From NCBI RefSeq assembly GCF_900105715.1, contig NZ_FNRY01000002.1, positions 62,001 through 126,000 on the forward strand: a stretch of 64,000 nucleotides of DNA. The letters run 5' to 3'. The stretch comes from Paramicrobacterium humi. Its GTDB lineage: Bacteria > Actinomycetota > Actinomycetes > Actinomycetales > Microbacteriaceae. Below the pieces are notes generated by a model that worked only from the letters and a program-made list of their open reading frames with translations, ran no database searches and was not told the origin of the DNA. Positions 51,100 to 59,742 of this stretch are shown here, piece by piece. Position 1 is the stretch's first letter; each line of letters begins with the position of its first letter. A program made the translations under genes and the position numbers.

Positions 51100-52649
51100 G
51101 GCTGGACCTCGGCTACGGAGCCGTGCGCGGCCGCGTGTGGCGGATCGCGGGCGCCATCGTTGCCGGAATCGCGCTCATCATCGTGCTGTGGTGGCTGTTC
51201 GGAGCGATCGCCTCGCTCGCGGACATCCGCCCCGAGAACGCTCGGAGCCTGCTCGTCGTCATCGGCTCGTTCAGCCTTCTCGGCTACCTCACGGTCCCCG
51301 CGATGCTCGGCATCCGCGACCCCATCGACCCGCGCGCGTTCGCGCTGTACGGCATCGCCGAATGGAAGCTGGCCGCTGGTCTCCTCGCGGCATCCCTCGT
51401 GAGCGTCCCCGGCCTGATCCTGATCGCGCTGTGCGCCGCCACTATCGCGACATGGGCTCGAGGGGGTCTCTCCGCCACGATCGCCGTCGTCTGCGCGGCT
51501 CTCGCCGTGATCACGTGCACGCTCCTTGCCCGCATCGTGGAACTCGGCGCGGGCGCCGCGCTGCTGAGCCGTCGGTCGCGTGAGATTCGTCTTGTCTTCC
51601 TACTCCTGATACTCGTGCTCATCGCGCCGGCGATCATCTTCGTGCTCGGCATTGACTGGTCGAGCGGTTCAGGGCTTGTCGAGTTCGGTCGCGCGGCGGG
51701 AGTGGTCAGCTGGACCCCGTTCGGCGCCGTCTGGGCGGCGCCAGGCGACGCCGCGGCCGGCAATGTCGCTGGGGCGCTGCTCAAGACGCTCATCGCCCTC
51801 GCCACCGCCGCCGTCCTGTATCTCATCTGGTGGTCCCTCGTCGCGAAGACCGTTCACACGGCTCCCCAAGCCATTCATGAGGGGAACTTCGGCAGCCTCG
51901 GCTGGTTCGATGTTCTTCCCGCCCGCGCCGCCGGTGTGATCGCCGCCCGCAGCCTCAGCTACTGGGGCCGGGATGCCAGGTACATCGTGTCGATCCTCAT
52001 CATCCCCGTTCTGCCGTTCCTGCTCATCCCGCCGCTCCTCATCGCCGGCGTGCCCGCGCAGCCGCTCGCCCTTGTGCCGCTTCCGGTGATGTGCCTGTTC
52101 CTCGGCTGGTCACTGCACAACGACCTCGCGTTCGACTCGAGTGCCGTCTGGCTGCACGTGGCGTCGGGCGTGAAAGGCAGTGCGGACCGGCTCGGCCGCA
52201 TCGTCCCAACGGTGCTGCTGGGCATTCCGCTTCTCGTCATCGGCGCGATGATCTCCACCGCCTTCTTCGGCTCCTGGGCGGTTCTCCCCGCGATGTTCGG
52301 TGTGTCCTGCGCTCTGCTGCTCAACGCCATCGGCATCTCAAGCTACCTGTCTGCGACGTCGCCGTACCCCGCGGCGGCCCCGGGGGACAGTCCCTTCCAG
52401 CAGCCCCAGTCAACGGGAAGCCGCGGCGGCTTCAGCCAAGCGCTCGGGCTCATCCTGCCTGTGCTGCTCGCCCTTCCCGCGATCTTCTTTGCGGGACTCG
52501 GGCTGGCCGGACAACCGGACGCCTACCTGCTCTCGCTCCTCATCGGAGTGGGAACCGGCCTCGTCGTGCTTGTCGCCGGCGTCTGGGCGGGCGGCAGGGC
52601 GTTCGATCGCCGTGGCCCGGAGATCATCGAGTTCGCCACCAGTCACTGA
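51075..52649 (+). CDS. ABC-2 type transporter permease
   Basis: A 524-residue membrane protein with about 12-14 helices and no recognisable enzymatic domain. It overlaps the ATPase and has GGAGG seven bases before its ATG, so it is clearly the membrane partner. Helix-rich segments include IAGAIVAGIALIIVLWWLFG, LVFLLLILVLIAPAIIFVLG and LALVPLPVMCLFLGWS. A Pro/Ser/Gln-rich loop lies near 435-450. Similar large actinobacterial permeases are uncharacterised. There is no export-polymer signature, so the pair is distinct from the TagGH system next door. Confidence 0.85.
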   Translation: MVAQLLRLRLDLGYGAVRGRVWRIAGAIVAGIALIIVLWWLFGAIASLADIRPENARSLLVVIGSFSLLGYLTVPAMLGIRDPIDPRAFALYGIAEWKLAAGLLAASLVSVPGLILIALCAATIATWARGGLSATIAVVCAALAVITCTLLARIVELGAGAALLSRRSREIRLVFLLLILVLIAPAIIFVLGIDWSSGSGLVEFGRAAGVVSWTPFGAVWAAPGDAAAGNVAGALLKTLIALATAAVLYLIWWSLVAKTVHTAPQAIHEGNFGSLGWFDVLPARAAGVIAARSLSYWGRDARYIVSILIIPVLPFLLIPPLLIAGVPAQPLALVPLPVMCLFLGWSLHNDLAFDSSAVWLHVASGVKGSADRLGRIVPTVLLGIPLLVIGAMISTAFFGSWAVLPAMFGVSCALLLNAIGISSYLSATSPYPAAAPGDSPFQQPQSTGSRGGFSQALGLILPVLLALPAIFFAGLGLAGQPDAYLLSLLIGVGTGLVVLVAGVWAGGRAFDRRGPEIIEFATSH

Positions 52650-52672
52650 TGCTCACGCTCAGCCGAGCGATC

Positions 52673-52678
52673 TACAAT
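52673..52678 (+). promoter_or_regulatory. -10 element of the DUF3039 gene
   Basis: TACAAT, near consensus, ends seven bases before the ATG, suggesting a leaderless or near-leaderless message. Confidence 0.5.
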
Positions 52679-52685
52679 GTGTTGC

Positions 52686-52967
52686 ATGAACGTGCAGCTT
52701 CGAACCGGTGAACCGATCCCCGCTGGTGGATCGACCGACGTGCTCGATCGTGAGCTCGAAGAGCTTCTCGAGAACGAGAGCATCGAGCCCGGCGACCACG
52801 AGCGGTTCTCGCACTACGTCAAGAAGGACAAGATCCTCGAGTCCGCCATCACGGGGAAGCCGGTGCGTGCCCTGTGCGGGAAGAAGTGGACGCCGGGACG
52901 CGATCCCGAGAAGTTTCCCGTCTGCCCGGAGTGCAAGAAGGTCTACGAGCGACTGCGCGACTCCTGA
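52686..52967 (+). CDS. DUF3039 family small protein
   Basis: A 93-residue protein matching DUF3039: LDRELEELLENESIEPGDHERFSHYVKKDKI, then ALCGKKWTPGRDPEKFPVCPECKKVYE. One Cys in ALCGKKW and the CPEC pair, with the conserved His, could bind zinc. A GTG three codons upstream is possible; I chose the ATG because of the TACAAT spacing. Function unknown. It is conserved next to pncB/clpS and murI genes in actinobacteria, as here. Confidence 0.9.
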   Translation: MNVQLRTGEPIPAGGSTDVLDRELEELLENESIEPGDHERFSHYVKKDKILESAITGKPVRALCGKKWTPGRDPEKFPVCPECKKVYERLRDS

Positions 52968-52982
52968 ACGGACTGCGCGCGC

Positions 52983-54299
52983 TCAGTCCGCGATGACGGT
53001 GGGGAGGGCCGGATCGCCGCGCCCGAGACGGAACGCGTCCGCCGGCAGTTCTTTGCGCACCGCCGCGTGGTGCTCGCGCGCCCGCAGCGTGCCCTCGGCT
53101 CCCGTGTGGTGCTCGTCGACGAAGCCGTTCTCGATCAGCGGCACGAGCAGCGGTCGTTCGGCCGCCGGGATACCGTGCGCGTCTTCAGGGCCGAGCCCGA
53201 CGTAGACGCGCTCCTCCACCGCGACGCCGTTCCCGTCGCGACGACGAGTGGCGAATTTGCGGCCACCGATCGATGCCTTGCCCGCCGACGCCTTCGCGAC
53301 AGGAACCCAAGAGCCGTCGTCGCCCTCGTGAGCGACGAGCTTGTAGACCAGACCGGCCGCGGGGGAGCCCGACCCGGTGACAAGTGACGTGCCTACTCCG
53401 TACGAGTCGACGGGCACGGTCGCGAGCGTCGCGATCGCGTATTCGTCAAGATCGTTCGTCACGGTGATCTTCGTATTGCGCGCGCCGAGGCCATCAAGCT
53501 GCGCACGCACTTGCAGAACCAGTGTCGGCAAGTCCCCGGAGTCGAGGCGGATGGCGCCGAGCTCCGGGCCGGCGACTCGGATGGCGGTCTCCACGCCCGC
53601 CGCGATGTCGTAGGTATCGACGAGCAGGGTTGTTCCGGGTCCCGATGCCACCACCTGCGCGCGGAAAGCCTCCTCCTCGCTGTCGTGCAGGAGGGTGAAC
53701 GAGTGCGCTGCCGTGCCCATCGTCGGCACACCCCACGCCCGTCCCGCCTCGAGATTGCTCGTGGCGTCGAATCCGGCGATGAAGGCGGCGCGAGCGGCCG
53801 CGACCGCCGCGTCCTCATGCGCACGCCGTGACCCCATCTCGGCCAGAGGGCGACCGCGGGCGGCGGTCACCATGCGCGTCGCCGCCGTCGCGACGGCCGA
53901 GTCATAGTTCAGGATGCTGAGGATGAGGGTCTCGAGAAGCACGCCCTCCGCGAAGCTGGACTCGACGATGAGGATCGGTGACTCGGGAAAGTAGGCTTCC
54001 CCCTCGCGGTATCCCCAGATGTCGCCCCGGAAGCGGTAGTCGGCGAGCCAGTCGATCGTGGCGGCGCCGACGACGTCGTTCGCGGCGAGCCAGTCGAGCT
54101 CGACGTCAGTGAACCGGAACTCGGAGATGGCGGTGAGAAGCCGGCCGATTCCTCCGACGACGCCGAAGCGCCGGGCGCCCGGCAGGCGCCGGCCGAAGGC
54201 CTCGAACATGCAGCGTCGATCCGCGGTTCCGTGCTTGATGGCGGCTTCGAGCATGGTGAGCTCGTATCGGTCGGTGTGCAGTGCCGTCGACGTGTCCAC
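52983..54299 (-). CDS. pncB: Nicotinate phosphoribosyltransferase
   Basis: A 438-residue enzyme joining nicotinate and PRPP in NAD salvage. Its markers are LHTDRYELTMLEAA at the N-terminus, MFEAFGRRLPGARRF, the catalytic-His region MGTAAHSFTLLHDSEEEAF, and IRLDSGDL (PRPP/phosphate binding), followed by VYKLVAHEG. Length is normal. GTG start, set by TAGGCT six bases upstream on the minus strand, in a promoter that forms a palindrome with the murI promoter. Confidence 0.95.
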   Translation of the reverse strand: MDTSTALHTDRYELTMLEAAIKHGTADRRCMFEAFGRRLPGARRFGVVGGIGRLLTAISEFRFTDVELDWLAANDVVGAATIDWLADYRFRGDIWGYREGEAYFPESPILIVESSFAEGVLLETLILSILNYDSAVATAATRMVTAARGRPLAEMGSRRAHEDAAVAAARAAFIAGFDATSNLEAGRAWGVPTMGTAAHSFTLLHDSEEEAFRAQVVASGPGTTLLVDTYDIAAGVETAIRVAGPELGAIRLDSGDLPTLVLQVRAQLDGLGARNTKITVTNDLDEYAIATLATVPVDSYGVGTSLVTGSGSPAAGLVYKLVAHEGDDGSWVPVAKASAGKASIGGRKFATRRRDGNGVAVEERVYVGLGPEDAHGIPAAERPLLVPLIENGFVDEHHTGAEGTLRAREHHAAVRKELPADAFRLGRGDPALPTVIAD

Positions 54300-54303
54300 A
54301 CGG

Positions 54304-54332
54304 CAAGCCTAGCGGCGGGGCGGCTAGGCTTG
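54304..54332. promoter_or_regulatory. Palindromic back-to-back promoters of pncB and murI
   Basis: A perfect 10-base inverted repeat, CAAGCCTAGC (54304-54313) and GCTAGGCTTG (54323-54332), contains both -10 elements: TAGGCT for pncB on the minus strand (54311-54306) and TAGGCT for murI (54325-54330). Each ends six bases before its GTG. The two promoters overlap, so polymerase should not occupy both at once. Confidence 0.65.
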
Positions 54333-54336
54333 GTGC

Positions 54337-55188
54337 GTGAACGATGCGCCAATAGGGATATTCGACTCCGGCGTCGGCGGTCTGACTGTTGCGCGTGCGA
54401 TCCAGGATCAGCTCCCGCACGAATCCCTGCTGTATGTCGGCGACACTGCGCACTCACCGTATGGACCGAAACCCATCGCCGACGTTCGCCGGTACTCCCT
54501 CGAGGTCCTCGACGATCTCGTCGCCCAAGGGGTGAAGATGATCGTGATCGCGTGCAACACCGCGTCATCCGCGATGCTTCGCGACGCCAGGGAGCGATAC
54601 GCCGTGCCTGTCATCGAGGTGATCCAGCCGGCCGTGCGAACCGCGGTGACGACGACCAGGAACCACCGCGTCGGCGTCATAGGGACCGAGGGAACGATCA
54701 ACTCGAGGGCCTACCAGGACGCGTTCGCGGCGGCCCCCGACCTGACGATCATCGGCCGAGCCTGCCCGCGATTCGTCGAGTTCGTCGAAGCCGGCGTCAC
54801 GACGGGAAGCGAGGTCATCGCCGTCGCGCAGGAGTACTTGCAGCCGCTGAAAGACGCGAACATCGACACGCTCGTGCTCGGCTGCACCCACTACCCCTTC
54901 CTCAAGGGCGTCATCTCCTACGTCATGGGTCCCGACGTCACGCTCGTGTCGAGCGACACCGAGACCGCGAACGACGTCTACCGCACTCTCGTTGACCGGG
55001 GGATCGAGCGAACCGCGCCCACACCGCCTGTGCACCGCTACGAGGCGACGGGAGCGAGCGCAAGCGACTTCCTCGAACTCGCCCATCGACTGATCGGACG
55101 CGAGATCTCTCGCGTCAACCTCGTGCAGACGGGCGCGCTCGACCTCGCTTCCCTGCACGCCGCACTCAACGAAGGAGACCATTCGTGA
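54337..55188 (+). CDS. murI: Glutamate racemase
   Basis: A 283-residue cofactor-independent racemase making D-glutamate for peptidoglycan. Both catalytic cysteines are present, in [11 protein letters not shown] and LGCTHYPFL, with the N-terminal [12 protein letters not shown] and DTAHSPYG. Starts at GTG with the leaderless promoter. It is the first of three overlapping genes (murI-rph-rdgB), an actinobacterial order. The MBL-fold gene that sits between murI and rph in mycobacteria is missing. Confidence 0.95.
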   Translation: MNDAPIGIFDSGVGGLTVARAIQDQLPHESLLYVGDTAHSPYGPKPIADVRRYSLEVLDDLVAQGVKMIVIACNTASSAMLRDARERYAVPVIEVIQPAVRTAVTTTRNHRVGVIGTEGTINSRAYQDAFAAAPDLTIIGRACPRFVEFVEAGVTTGSEVIAVAQEYLQPLKDANIDTLVLGCTHYPFLKGVISYVMGPDVTLVSSDTETANDVYRTLVDRGIERTAPTPPVHRYEATGASASDFLELAHRLIGREISRVNLVQTGALDLASLHAALNEGDHS

Positions 55189-55916
55189 CCACACGCAAAG
55201 ACGGCCGCACCACTGATCAGCTGCGCCAGGTGACAATCGAGCGAGGCTGGAGCGACCAAGCCGAAGGGTCCGCTCTCATCTCGTACGGCAAGACGCGCGT
55301 GCTGTGCACGGCCTCGTTCACGCCGGGCGTGCCACGGTGGCTCACAGGCAAGGGCCGCGGCTGGGTCACGGCCGAGTACGCGATGCTGCCCCGCGCGACG
55401 AACGAGCGTTCCCGTCGCGAATCCGTCAAGGGTCGCATCGGCGGGCGGACTCACGAGATCTCGCGCCTGATCGGCCGCAGCCTTCGCGCGGTCGTCGATA
55501 CCAAGGCACTCGGCGAGAACACCATAATGATCGACTGTGACGTGCTGCAGGCAGACGGCGGAACGCGAACGGCGTCGATAACGGGCGCCTACGTCGCACT
55601 CGCCGACGCGATCGAATGGGCTCGCGGCAAGGGGCATGTCGGGAAGAACTCGACACCGCTCATCGACAGTGTGTCGGCGGTCTCGGTCGGCATCATCGAC
55701 GGCGAACCCATGCTGGATCTCGCCTACGTCGAGGACGTGCGCGCCGAGACGGACATGAACGTCGTCGTCACCGGGAGAGGACTCTTCGTCGAGGTGCAGG
55801 GAACTGCGGAGGGCGCTCCGTTCGACCGGCGCGAGCTCGACTCGCTCCTCGACCTCGCGGTCGCCGGCGCCGCCGAGCTCGGCGACATCCAACGGAACGC
55901 TCTGGCCGCCTCATGA
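55185..55916 (+). CDS. rph: Ribonuclease PH
   Basis: A 243-residue phosphorolytic 3'-exoribonuclease that matures tRNA 3' ends. Its markers are [67 protein letters not shown], and [17 protein letters not shown]. All phosphate-binding Arg positions appear intact. GTG start overlapping murI by 4 bases and rdgB by 4 bases. Confidence 0.96.
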   Translation: MTTRKDGRTTDQLRQVTIERGWSDQAEGSALISYGKTRVLCTASFTPGVPRWLTGKGRGWVTAEYAMLPRATNERSRRESVKGRIGGRTHEISRLIGRSLRAVVDTKALGENTIMIDCDVLQADGGTRTASITGAYVALADAIEWARGKGHVGKNSTPLIDSVSAVSVGIIDGEPMLDLAYVEDVRAETDMNVVVTGRGLFVEVQGTAEGAPFDRRELDSLLDLAVAGAAELGDIQRNALAAS

Positions 55917-56539
55917 GCCTCATCGTCGTGCTCGCAACCCACAATGCGCACAAGGTCGCCGAGTTCCAGAAGATCCTCGGCGCCGAGCTTCCCGGCCTCG
56001 AGGTGCTGCCGTATGACGGTCCCGAGCCCGTCGAAGACGGCGTGACCTTCGCCGACAACGCGCTCATCAAAGCGCGCACGGCGGCGCGGCACACCGGACA
56101 CATCGCGCTCGCCGACGACAGCGGCATCAGCGTCGACGTTCTCGGCGGATCGCCCGGCATCTTCTCCGCCCGGTGGTCCGGCACACGAGACGATGAAACG
56201 AATCGTCGTCTTCTGCTGGCCCAGATCGCCGACATGTCGAGCGAGCACCGGCGAGCACACTTCCACTGCGCCATCGCCCTCGTTGTGCCGGACGGGACGG
56301 CGGACGCCGGACTCGAGCACGTCGCCCACGGCGATTGGCCCGGCGCGATCGCCACTGAGGAGCACGGTGAGAACGGGTTCGGCTACGATCCCGTCTTCGT
56401 GCCCGAAGGATTCGAGGTGACGGCCGCACAGCTCTCGCCCGGGCAGAAGAACGAGATCTCGCACCGCGCTCGAGCCTTCCGGGCGCTCGTTCCCGTGCTG
56501 GCGCGACTCGACGGCGGAACAGCCGTCCTTTCGGAATGA
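55913..56539 (+). CDS. rdgB: Non-canonical purine NTP pyrophosphatase (RdgB/HAM1)
   Basis: A 208-residue house-cleaning enzyme hydrolysing dITP/XTP to monophosphates. Its markers are the nucleotide loop [13 protein letters not shown] (about 5-17), [27 protein letters not shown] with the catalytic Asp, and [15 protein letters not shown] and [14 protein letters not shown] overlaps the rph stop. The longer open frame upstream is a shadow of rph. Last gene of the murI-rph-rdgB run. Confidence 0.95.
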   Translation: MSLIVVLATHNAHKVAEFQKILGAELPGLEVLPYDGPEPVEDGVTFADNALIKARTAARHTGHIALADDSGISVDVLGGSPGIFSARWSGTRDDETNRRLLLAQIADMSSEHRRAHFHCAIALVVPDGTADAGLEHVAHGDWPGAIATEEHGENGFGYDPVFVPEGFEVTAAQLSPGQKNEISHRARAFRALVPVLARLDGGTAVLSE

Positions 56540-56595
56540 GAACGGGCATCATTCCTATCAGGCCCGCCGGCTGGCCAAGAGCGGCCGCGCGAGCT

Positions 56596-56601
56596 TAGCG
56601 T
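56596..56601 (+). promoter_or_regulatory. -10 element of the cation-efflux gene (leaderless)
   Basis: TAGCGT is followed by six bases and the ATG. Confidence 0.5.
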
Positions 56602-56607
56602 TGAAGC

Positions 56608-57516
56608 ATGGCACACGACCATGCGAGCACGACGACGAACCGCGCGAAACTGCGGATCGTCGTCGTCATCGTGGCTGCCATGCTCGTCGCCGAGGTCGTC
56701 GGCGGCATCCTCACCGGGTCTCTCTCCCTGCTCGCCGACGCCGGCCACATGTTCTCCGACCTCACGGGCCTGCTCATCGCCCTCGTCGCGATCAGCATCG
56801 CCGCCCGTCCCGCGACGGATCGGCACACGTGGGGGTTTCAGCGCACCGAAGTGCTCGCCGCGCTCCTGAACGGGCTGATCCTCGCGGCCGTCGCCGTCTC
56901 GGTGGCGATCGAGGGCGTGCGCCGGCTCGTGCGCCCCGAGCCGGTCGACGTCGAGGGCGGCTGGATGCTCGTCGTCGCGATCGCCGGGCTCGTCGCGAAC
57001 GCGGCATCGCTCATGATCCTGCGCGACTCCGCACAGCAGTCGATAAACATCAAGGGCGCCTACCTCGAGGTGTTCGGCGACCTGTTCGGCTCCGCCGTCG
57101 TCGCCGCGGCCGCGATCGTGATCTTGCTCACCGGTTTCGCTCCGGCCGACGCGATCGCATCGCTCGTCATCGCCGCGGGCATCCTGCCGCGCGCGGTCAT
57201 CCTGCTGCGCGACGTGTGGCGGGTGCTCAACGAATCGACACCCGTCGGCATCGATGTGGAGATGCTGCGTGAGCACTTGCGATCGGCGGACGGCGTCGTC
57301 GACGTGCACGACGTGCACGTGTGGCTCATCACCTCGGGAGAGCCGGTGTTCACGGCGCACGTCATCGCCGATGCCGCGGTCTTCCGCGAGGGCCGCACGG
57401 GAGAACTGCTCGACACGCTCGGAGCGTGCTTGTCGGGCCACTTCGACGTCGCGCACTCCACGTTCCAGCTGGAGCCGGAGCAGCACGCGGGGCACGAGGA
57501 CAAGCACCACGCGTGA
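56608..57516 (+). CDS. Cation diffusion facilitator (CzcD/ZitB-type) efflux protein
   Basis: A 302-residue CDF transporter with six membrane helices and a cytoplasmic C-terminal domain, exporting Zn2+ or related ions in exchange for protons. Site A residues are H and D in ADAGHMFSD and D in EVFGDLFGS, where the usual His of HxxxD is Glu. The His-rich C-terminus (HEDKHHA) may bind metal. Its final codons form half of a hairpin shared with the convergent DedA gene. No metal regulator is next to it. Confidence 0.9.
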   Translation: MAHDHASTTTNRAKLRIVVVIVAAMLVAEVVGGILTGSLSLLADAGHMFSDLTGLLIALVAISIAARPATDRHTWGFQRTEVLAALLNGLILAAVAVSVAIEGVRRLVRPEPVDVEGGWMLVVAIAGLVANAASLMILRDSAQQSINIKGAYLEVFGDLFGSAVVAAAAIVILLTGFAPADAIASLVIAAGILPRAVILLRDVWRVLNESTPVGIDVEMLREHLRSADGVVDVHDVHVWLITSGEPVFTAHVIADAAVFREGRTGELLDTLGACLSGHFDVAHSTFQLEPEQHAGHEDKHHA

Positions 57517-57543
57517 GGGCGCCGCTCAATCGTGGTGCTTGTC
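57499..57543. terminator. Bidirectional hairpin inside the 3' coding ends of the CDF and DedA genes
   Basis: GACAAGCACCACG (57499-57511) and its perfect complement (57531-57543) enclose a 19-base loop holding the CDF stop. The stem is translated in both genes, so both proteins end in DKHH plus one residue. Confidence 0.7.
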
Positions 57544-58260
57544 GAACGTCGTCGCGTCCAATCGCAGCTTGCTCGCCGCTGCGGCATCCGTCTGCGTCGT
57601 ACCGCCGGCGGCGGCGGCGCGCTTGGCCTTGCGGCTCGAGGCGAGGTAGTGCCACGCCGTCGGCACGACGCTCACGACGACAGCGGCGATGAGGATGAGG
57701 TCGATGTAGTCCCGCACGAACTCCGCGATCACCGGGACGTAACTGAGGAAGAAGCCGAAGCACGTGAGCCCCGCGCCCCACAGCAGCGCGCCGATGAGGT
57801 TGTACAGGCTGTACTTGCGGTAGTTCATGTGACCGACGCCCGCGGCCACGGGCGCGAACGTTCGCACAACGGGAACGAATCGGGCGAGGACGACGGCGAT
57901 CGCGCCGAACCGCTCGAAGAACGCGTTCGTGCGCTGCACGTTCTCGATGCTGAACAGCCCCGACTCCTTGCGTTCGAAGATCTTCGGGCCTGCCTTATGG
58001 CCGATCAGGTAGCCGACTTCGCCGCCGAGGAACGCCGCGAGCCCGATGAACAGCGCCACCCACCAGATGTCGAACCCGATCCCGGGGTGGAAGGCCAGCA
58101 GGCCGGTGATCACAAGGAGGGTGTCGCCGGGCAGGAGGAAGCCGACGAGCAGCCCGGTCTCGGAGAACACGATGATGCACACCACGAGCAGCGCCCACGG
58201 GCCGGCGGACACGATGATGTTCTCTGGGTCGAGCCAGGGAATGAGTCCTGCGTGCACCAT
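57526..58260 (-). CDS. DedA family membrane protein
   Basis: A 244-residue DedA/SNARE-associated protein; relatives recycle undecaprenyl phosphate or other lipids across the membrane. Its markers are FSETGLLVGFLLPGDTLL, GEVGYLIGHKAGPKIF, and RFVPVVRTFAPVAAGVGHM, the family's Arg-rich hairpin. About five membrane helices, and a basic/Ala C-terminus. I start at MVHAGLIP; the frame stays open further but runs into tRNA-Leu, which rules out the longer start. Confidence 0.92.
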   Translation of the reverse strand: MVHAGLIPWLDPENIIVSAGPWALLVVCIIVFSETGLLVGFLLPGDTLLVITGLLAFHPGIGFDIWWVALFIGLAAFLGGEVGYLIGHKAGPKIFERKESGLFSIENVQRTNAFFERFGAIAVVLARFVPVVRTFAPVAAGVGHMNYRKYSLYNLIGALLWGAGLTCFGFFLSYVPVIAEFVRDYIDLILIAAVVVSVVPTAWHYLASSRKAKRAAAAGGTTQTDAAAASKLRLDATTFDKHHD

Positions 58261-58305
58261 GAGGTGAAGCTCCAAACGTGGGGAGTCGAACAGGCTGCGC
58301 CTGAG

Positions 58306-58387
58306 TGCGGAAGGTGGGACTTGAACCCACACGCTCGAAAGCACAGGAACCTAAATCCTGCGTGTCTGCCAATTTCACCACTCCCGC
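58306..58387 (-). tRNA. tRNA-Leu (TAG)
   Basis: An 82-base cloverleaf on the minus strand. The acceptor GCGGGAG pairs with CTTCCGC, followed by discriminator A. The anticodon stem CAGGA/TCCTG encloses TTTAGGT (anticodon TAG, reading CUA/CUG). A long class II variable arm and T-arm GTGGG-TTCAAGT-CCCAC follow. CCA is not encoded. Confidence 0.95.
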
Positions 58388-58396
58388 GGAGACTCC

Positions 58397-58402
58397 AGTT
58401 TA
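58397..58402 (-). promoter_or_regulatory. Possible -10 element of tRNA-Leu
   Basis: TAAACT on the minus strand lies nine bases before the mature tRNA 5' end. The -35 is weak. Confidence 0.4.
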
Positions 58403-58503
58403 TTGAAGTTGGGAGTTTCTGGCTGTGAGATCTCCATGAAGTAGCGGCGGCGTTATTGTGGATAACTTTCACAGGCGCTGCGCGATTTCGGCAGGATGGC
58501 GGA

Positions 58504-59742
58504 ATGAGCACAGCGGCCGACATCATCGCCGAGCGAGTGCGGGAGCGCGTGCGGCGCGAGGGAGCCGATCTCGCCGAGCACGCGGGCCTCGCAGAACGGT
58601 ATGTCAGCGAGGAGATGCGGCGCTACGCCGAGAAGGCGCTCGCCGGATCGCAGCCTCTGATCAGCGACGAATCGAGCGCCTCACGGGAGATCATCGCTTC
58701 GCTCACGGGCCTCGGTCCGCTGCAGGATTTCCTCGACGACCCGCGCATCGAGGAGATCTGGATCAACAGTCCCTCTCGCGTATTCGTCGCGCGCAACGGC
58801 GTGCCCGAACTCACCTCGGTCGTGCTCACGGAAACGCTCGTGCGCGACCTTGTCGAGCGGATGCTGCAGTCGACGGGGCGGCGCGTCGACGTCAGCTCGC
58901 CCTTCGTGGACGCGTCACTGCCCGACGGCTCCCGACTCCACGTCGTGATCCCCGATGTGACCCGGCGGCACATCAGCGTCAACATCCGCAAGTTCACGAA
59001 GCGCATCCGCGATCTCGGCGAGCTCGTCCGCCGCGGCTCGCTCACCGCCGACGCAGCCGACTTCCTTCGCGCATGCGTGCGCTCGGGACACAACATTCTC
59101 GTCTCCGGGGGAACGCAGGCCGGCAAGACAACGATGCTCGGCGCGCTCCTGGCCGCCGCGCCGCCGAGTGAGCGCATCGTCACCGTCGAGGAGACCTTCG
59201 AGCTCGATGTGAGCGCTTCGGACGTCGTCGCCATGCAGTGCCGCCAGGCGAGCCTCGAAGGAACCGGTGAGATCACGCTGCGCCGACTCATCAAGGAGGC
59301 CCTGCGGATGCGACCCGACCGGCTCGTCGTCGGGGAGGTGCGCGAGGCCGAGAGCCTCGATCTGCTGATCGCGCTCAACGCGGGGCTGCCGGGAGCGTGC
59401 ACGCTCCACGCGAACTCCGCGCGGGACGCCCTCACGAAGCTGTGCACGCTTCCGCTGCTCGCGGGACGCAACATCGACAGCGCCTTCGTCGTGCCGACCG
59501 TGGCGTCGTGCATCGACGTCGTCGTGCATTGCGCTCTCGACCACCAGGGCCGGCGGTTCGTGACGGAGATCATCACGCCGACGGGGTCAAACGAAGCGGG
59601 CGTGATCCCGGGCAACCAGATCTTCGCGCGCCAGCACGGCGTTCTGACGGCGACGGGCAACGCGCCTACGCGAACGGCGAAGTTCGCCGCATCCGGAATC
59701 GACATCGGCGCTCAACTGCGCAGGATGGGGACGCGCTCGTGA
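58504..59742 (+). CDS. TadA/CpaF-type secretion ATPase
   Basis: A 412-residue type II/IV secretion ATPase powering Tad pilus assembly. The N-terminal helical domain (AERYVSEEMRRYAEKALAG) precedes IEEIWINSPSRVFVARNG. The P-loop is GGTQAGKTTML, with the Asp box VTVEETFEL, Walker B MRPDRLVVGEVR, and the His box LHANSARDAL. First gene of a tightly overlapping cluster. There is no TadZ/CpaE (septum-site-like) gene before it, only tRNA-Leu on the other strand. Confidence 0.93.
   Translation: MSTAADIIAERVRERVRREGADLAEHAGLAERYVSEEMRRYAEKALAGSQPLISDESSASREIIASLTGLGPLQDFLDDPRIEEIWINSPSRVFVARNGVPELTSVVLTETLVRDLVERMLQSTGRRVDVSSPFVDASLPDGSRLHVVIPDVTRRHISVNIRKFTKRIRDLGELVRRGSLTADAADFLRACVRSGHNILVSGGTQAGKTTMLGALLAAAPPSERIVTVEETFELDVSASDVVAMQCRQASLEGTGEITLRRLIKEALRMRPDRLVVGEVREAESLDLLIALNAGLPGACTLHANSARDALTKLCTLPLLAGRNIDSAFVVPTVASCIDVVVHCALDHQGRRFVTEIITPTGSNEAGVIPGNQIFARQHGVLTATGNAPTRTAKFAASGIDIGAQLRRMGTRS

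Noticed and set aside
58261-58344. An N-terminal extension of the DedA protein
   Set aside because: It would run through tRNA-Leu; the ATG at 58260 gives a normal family length.
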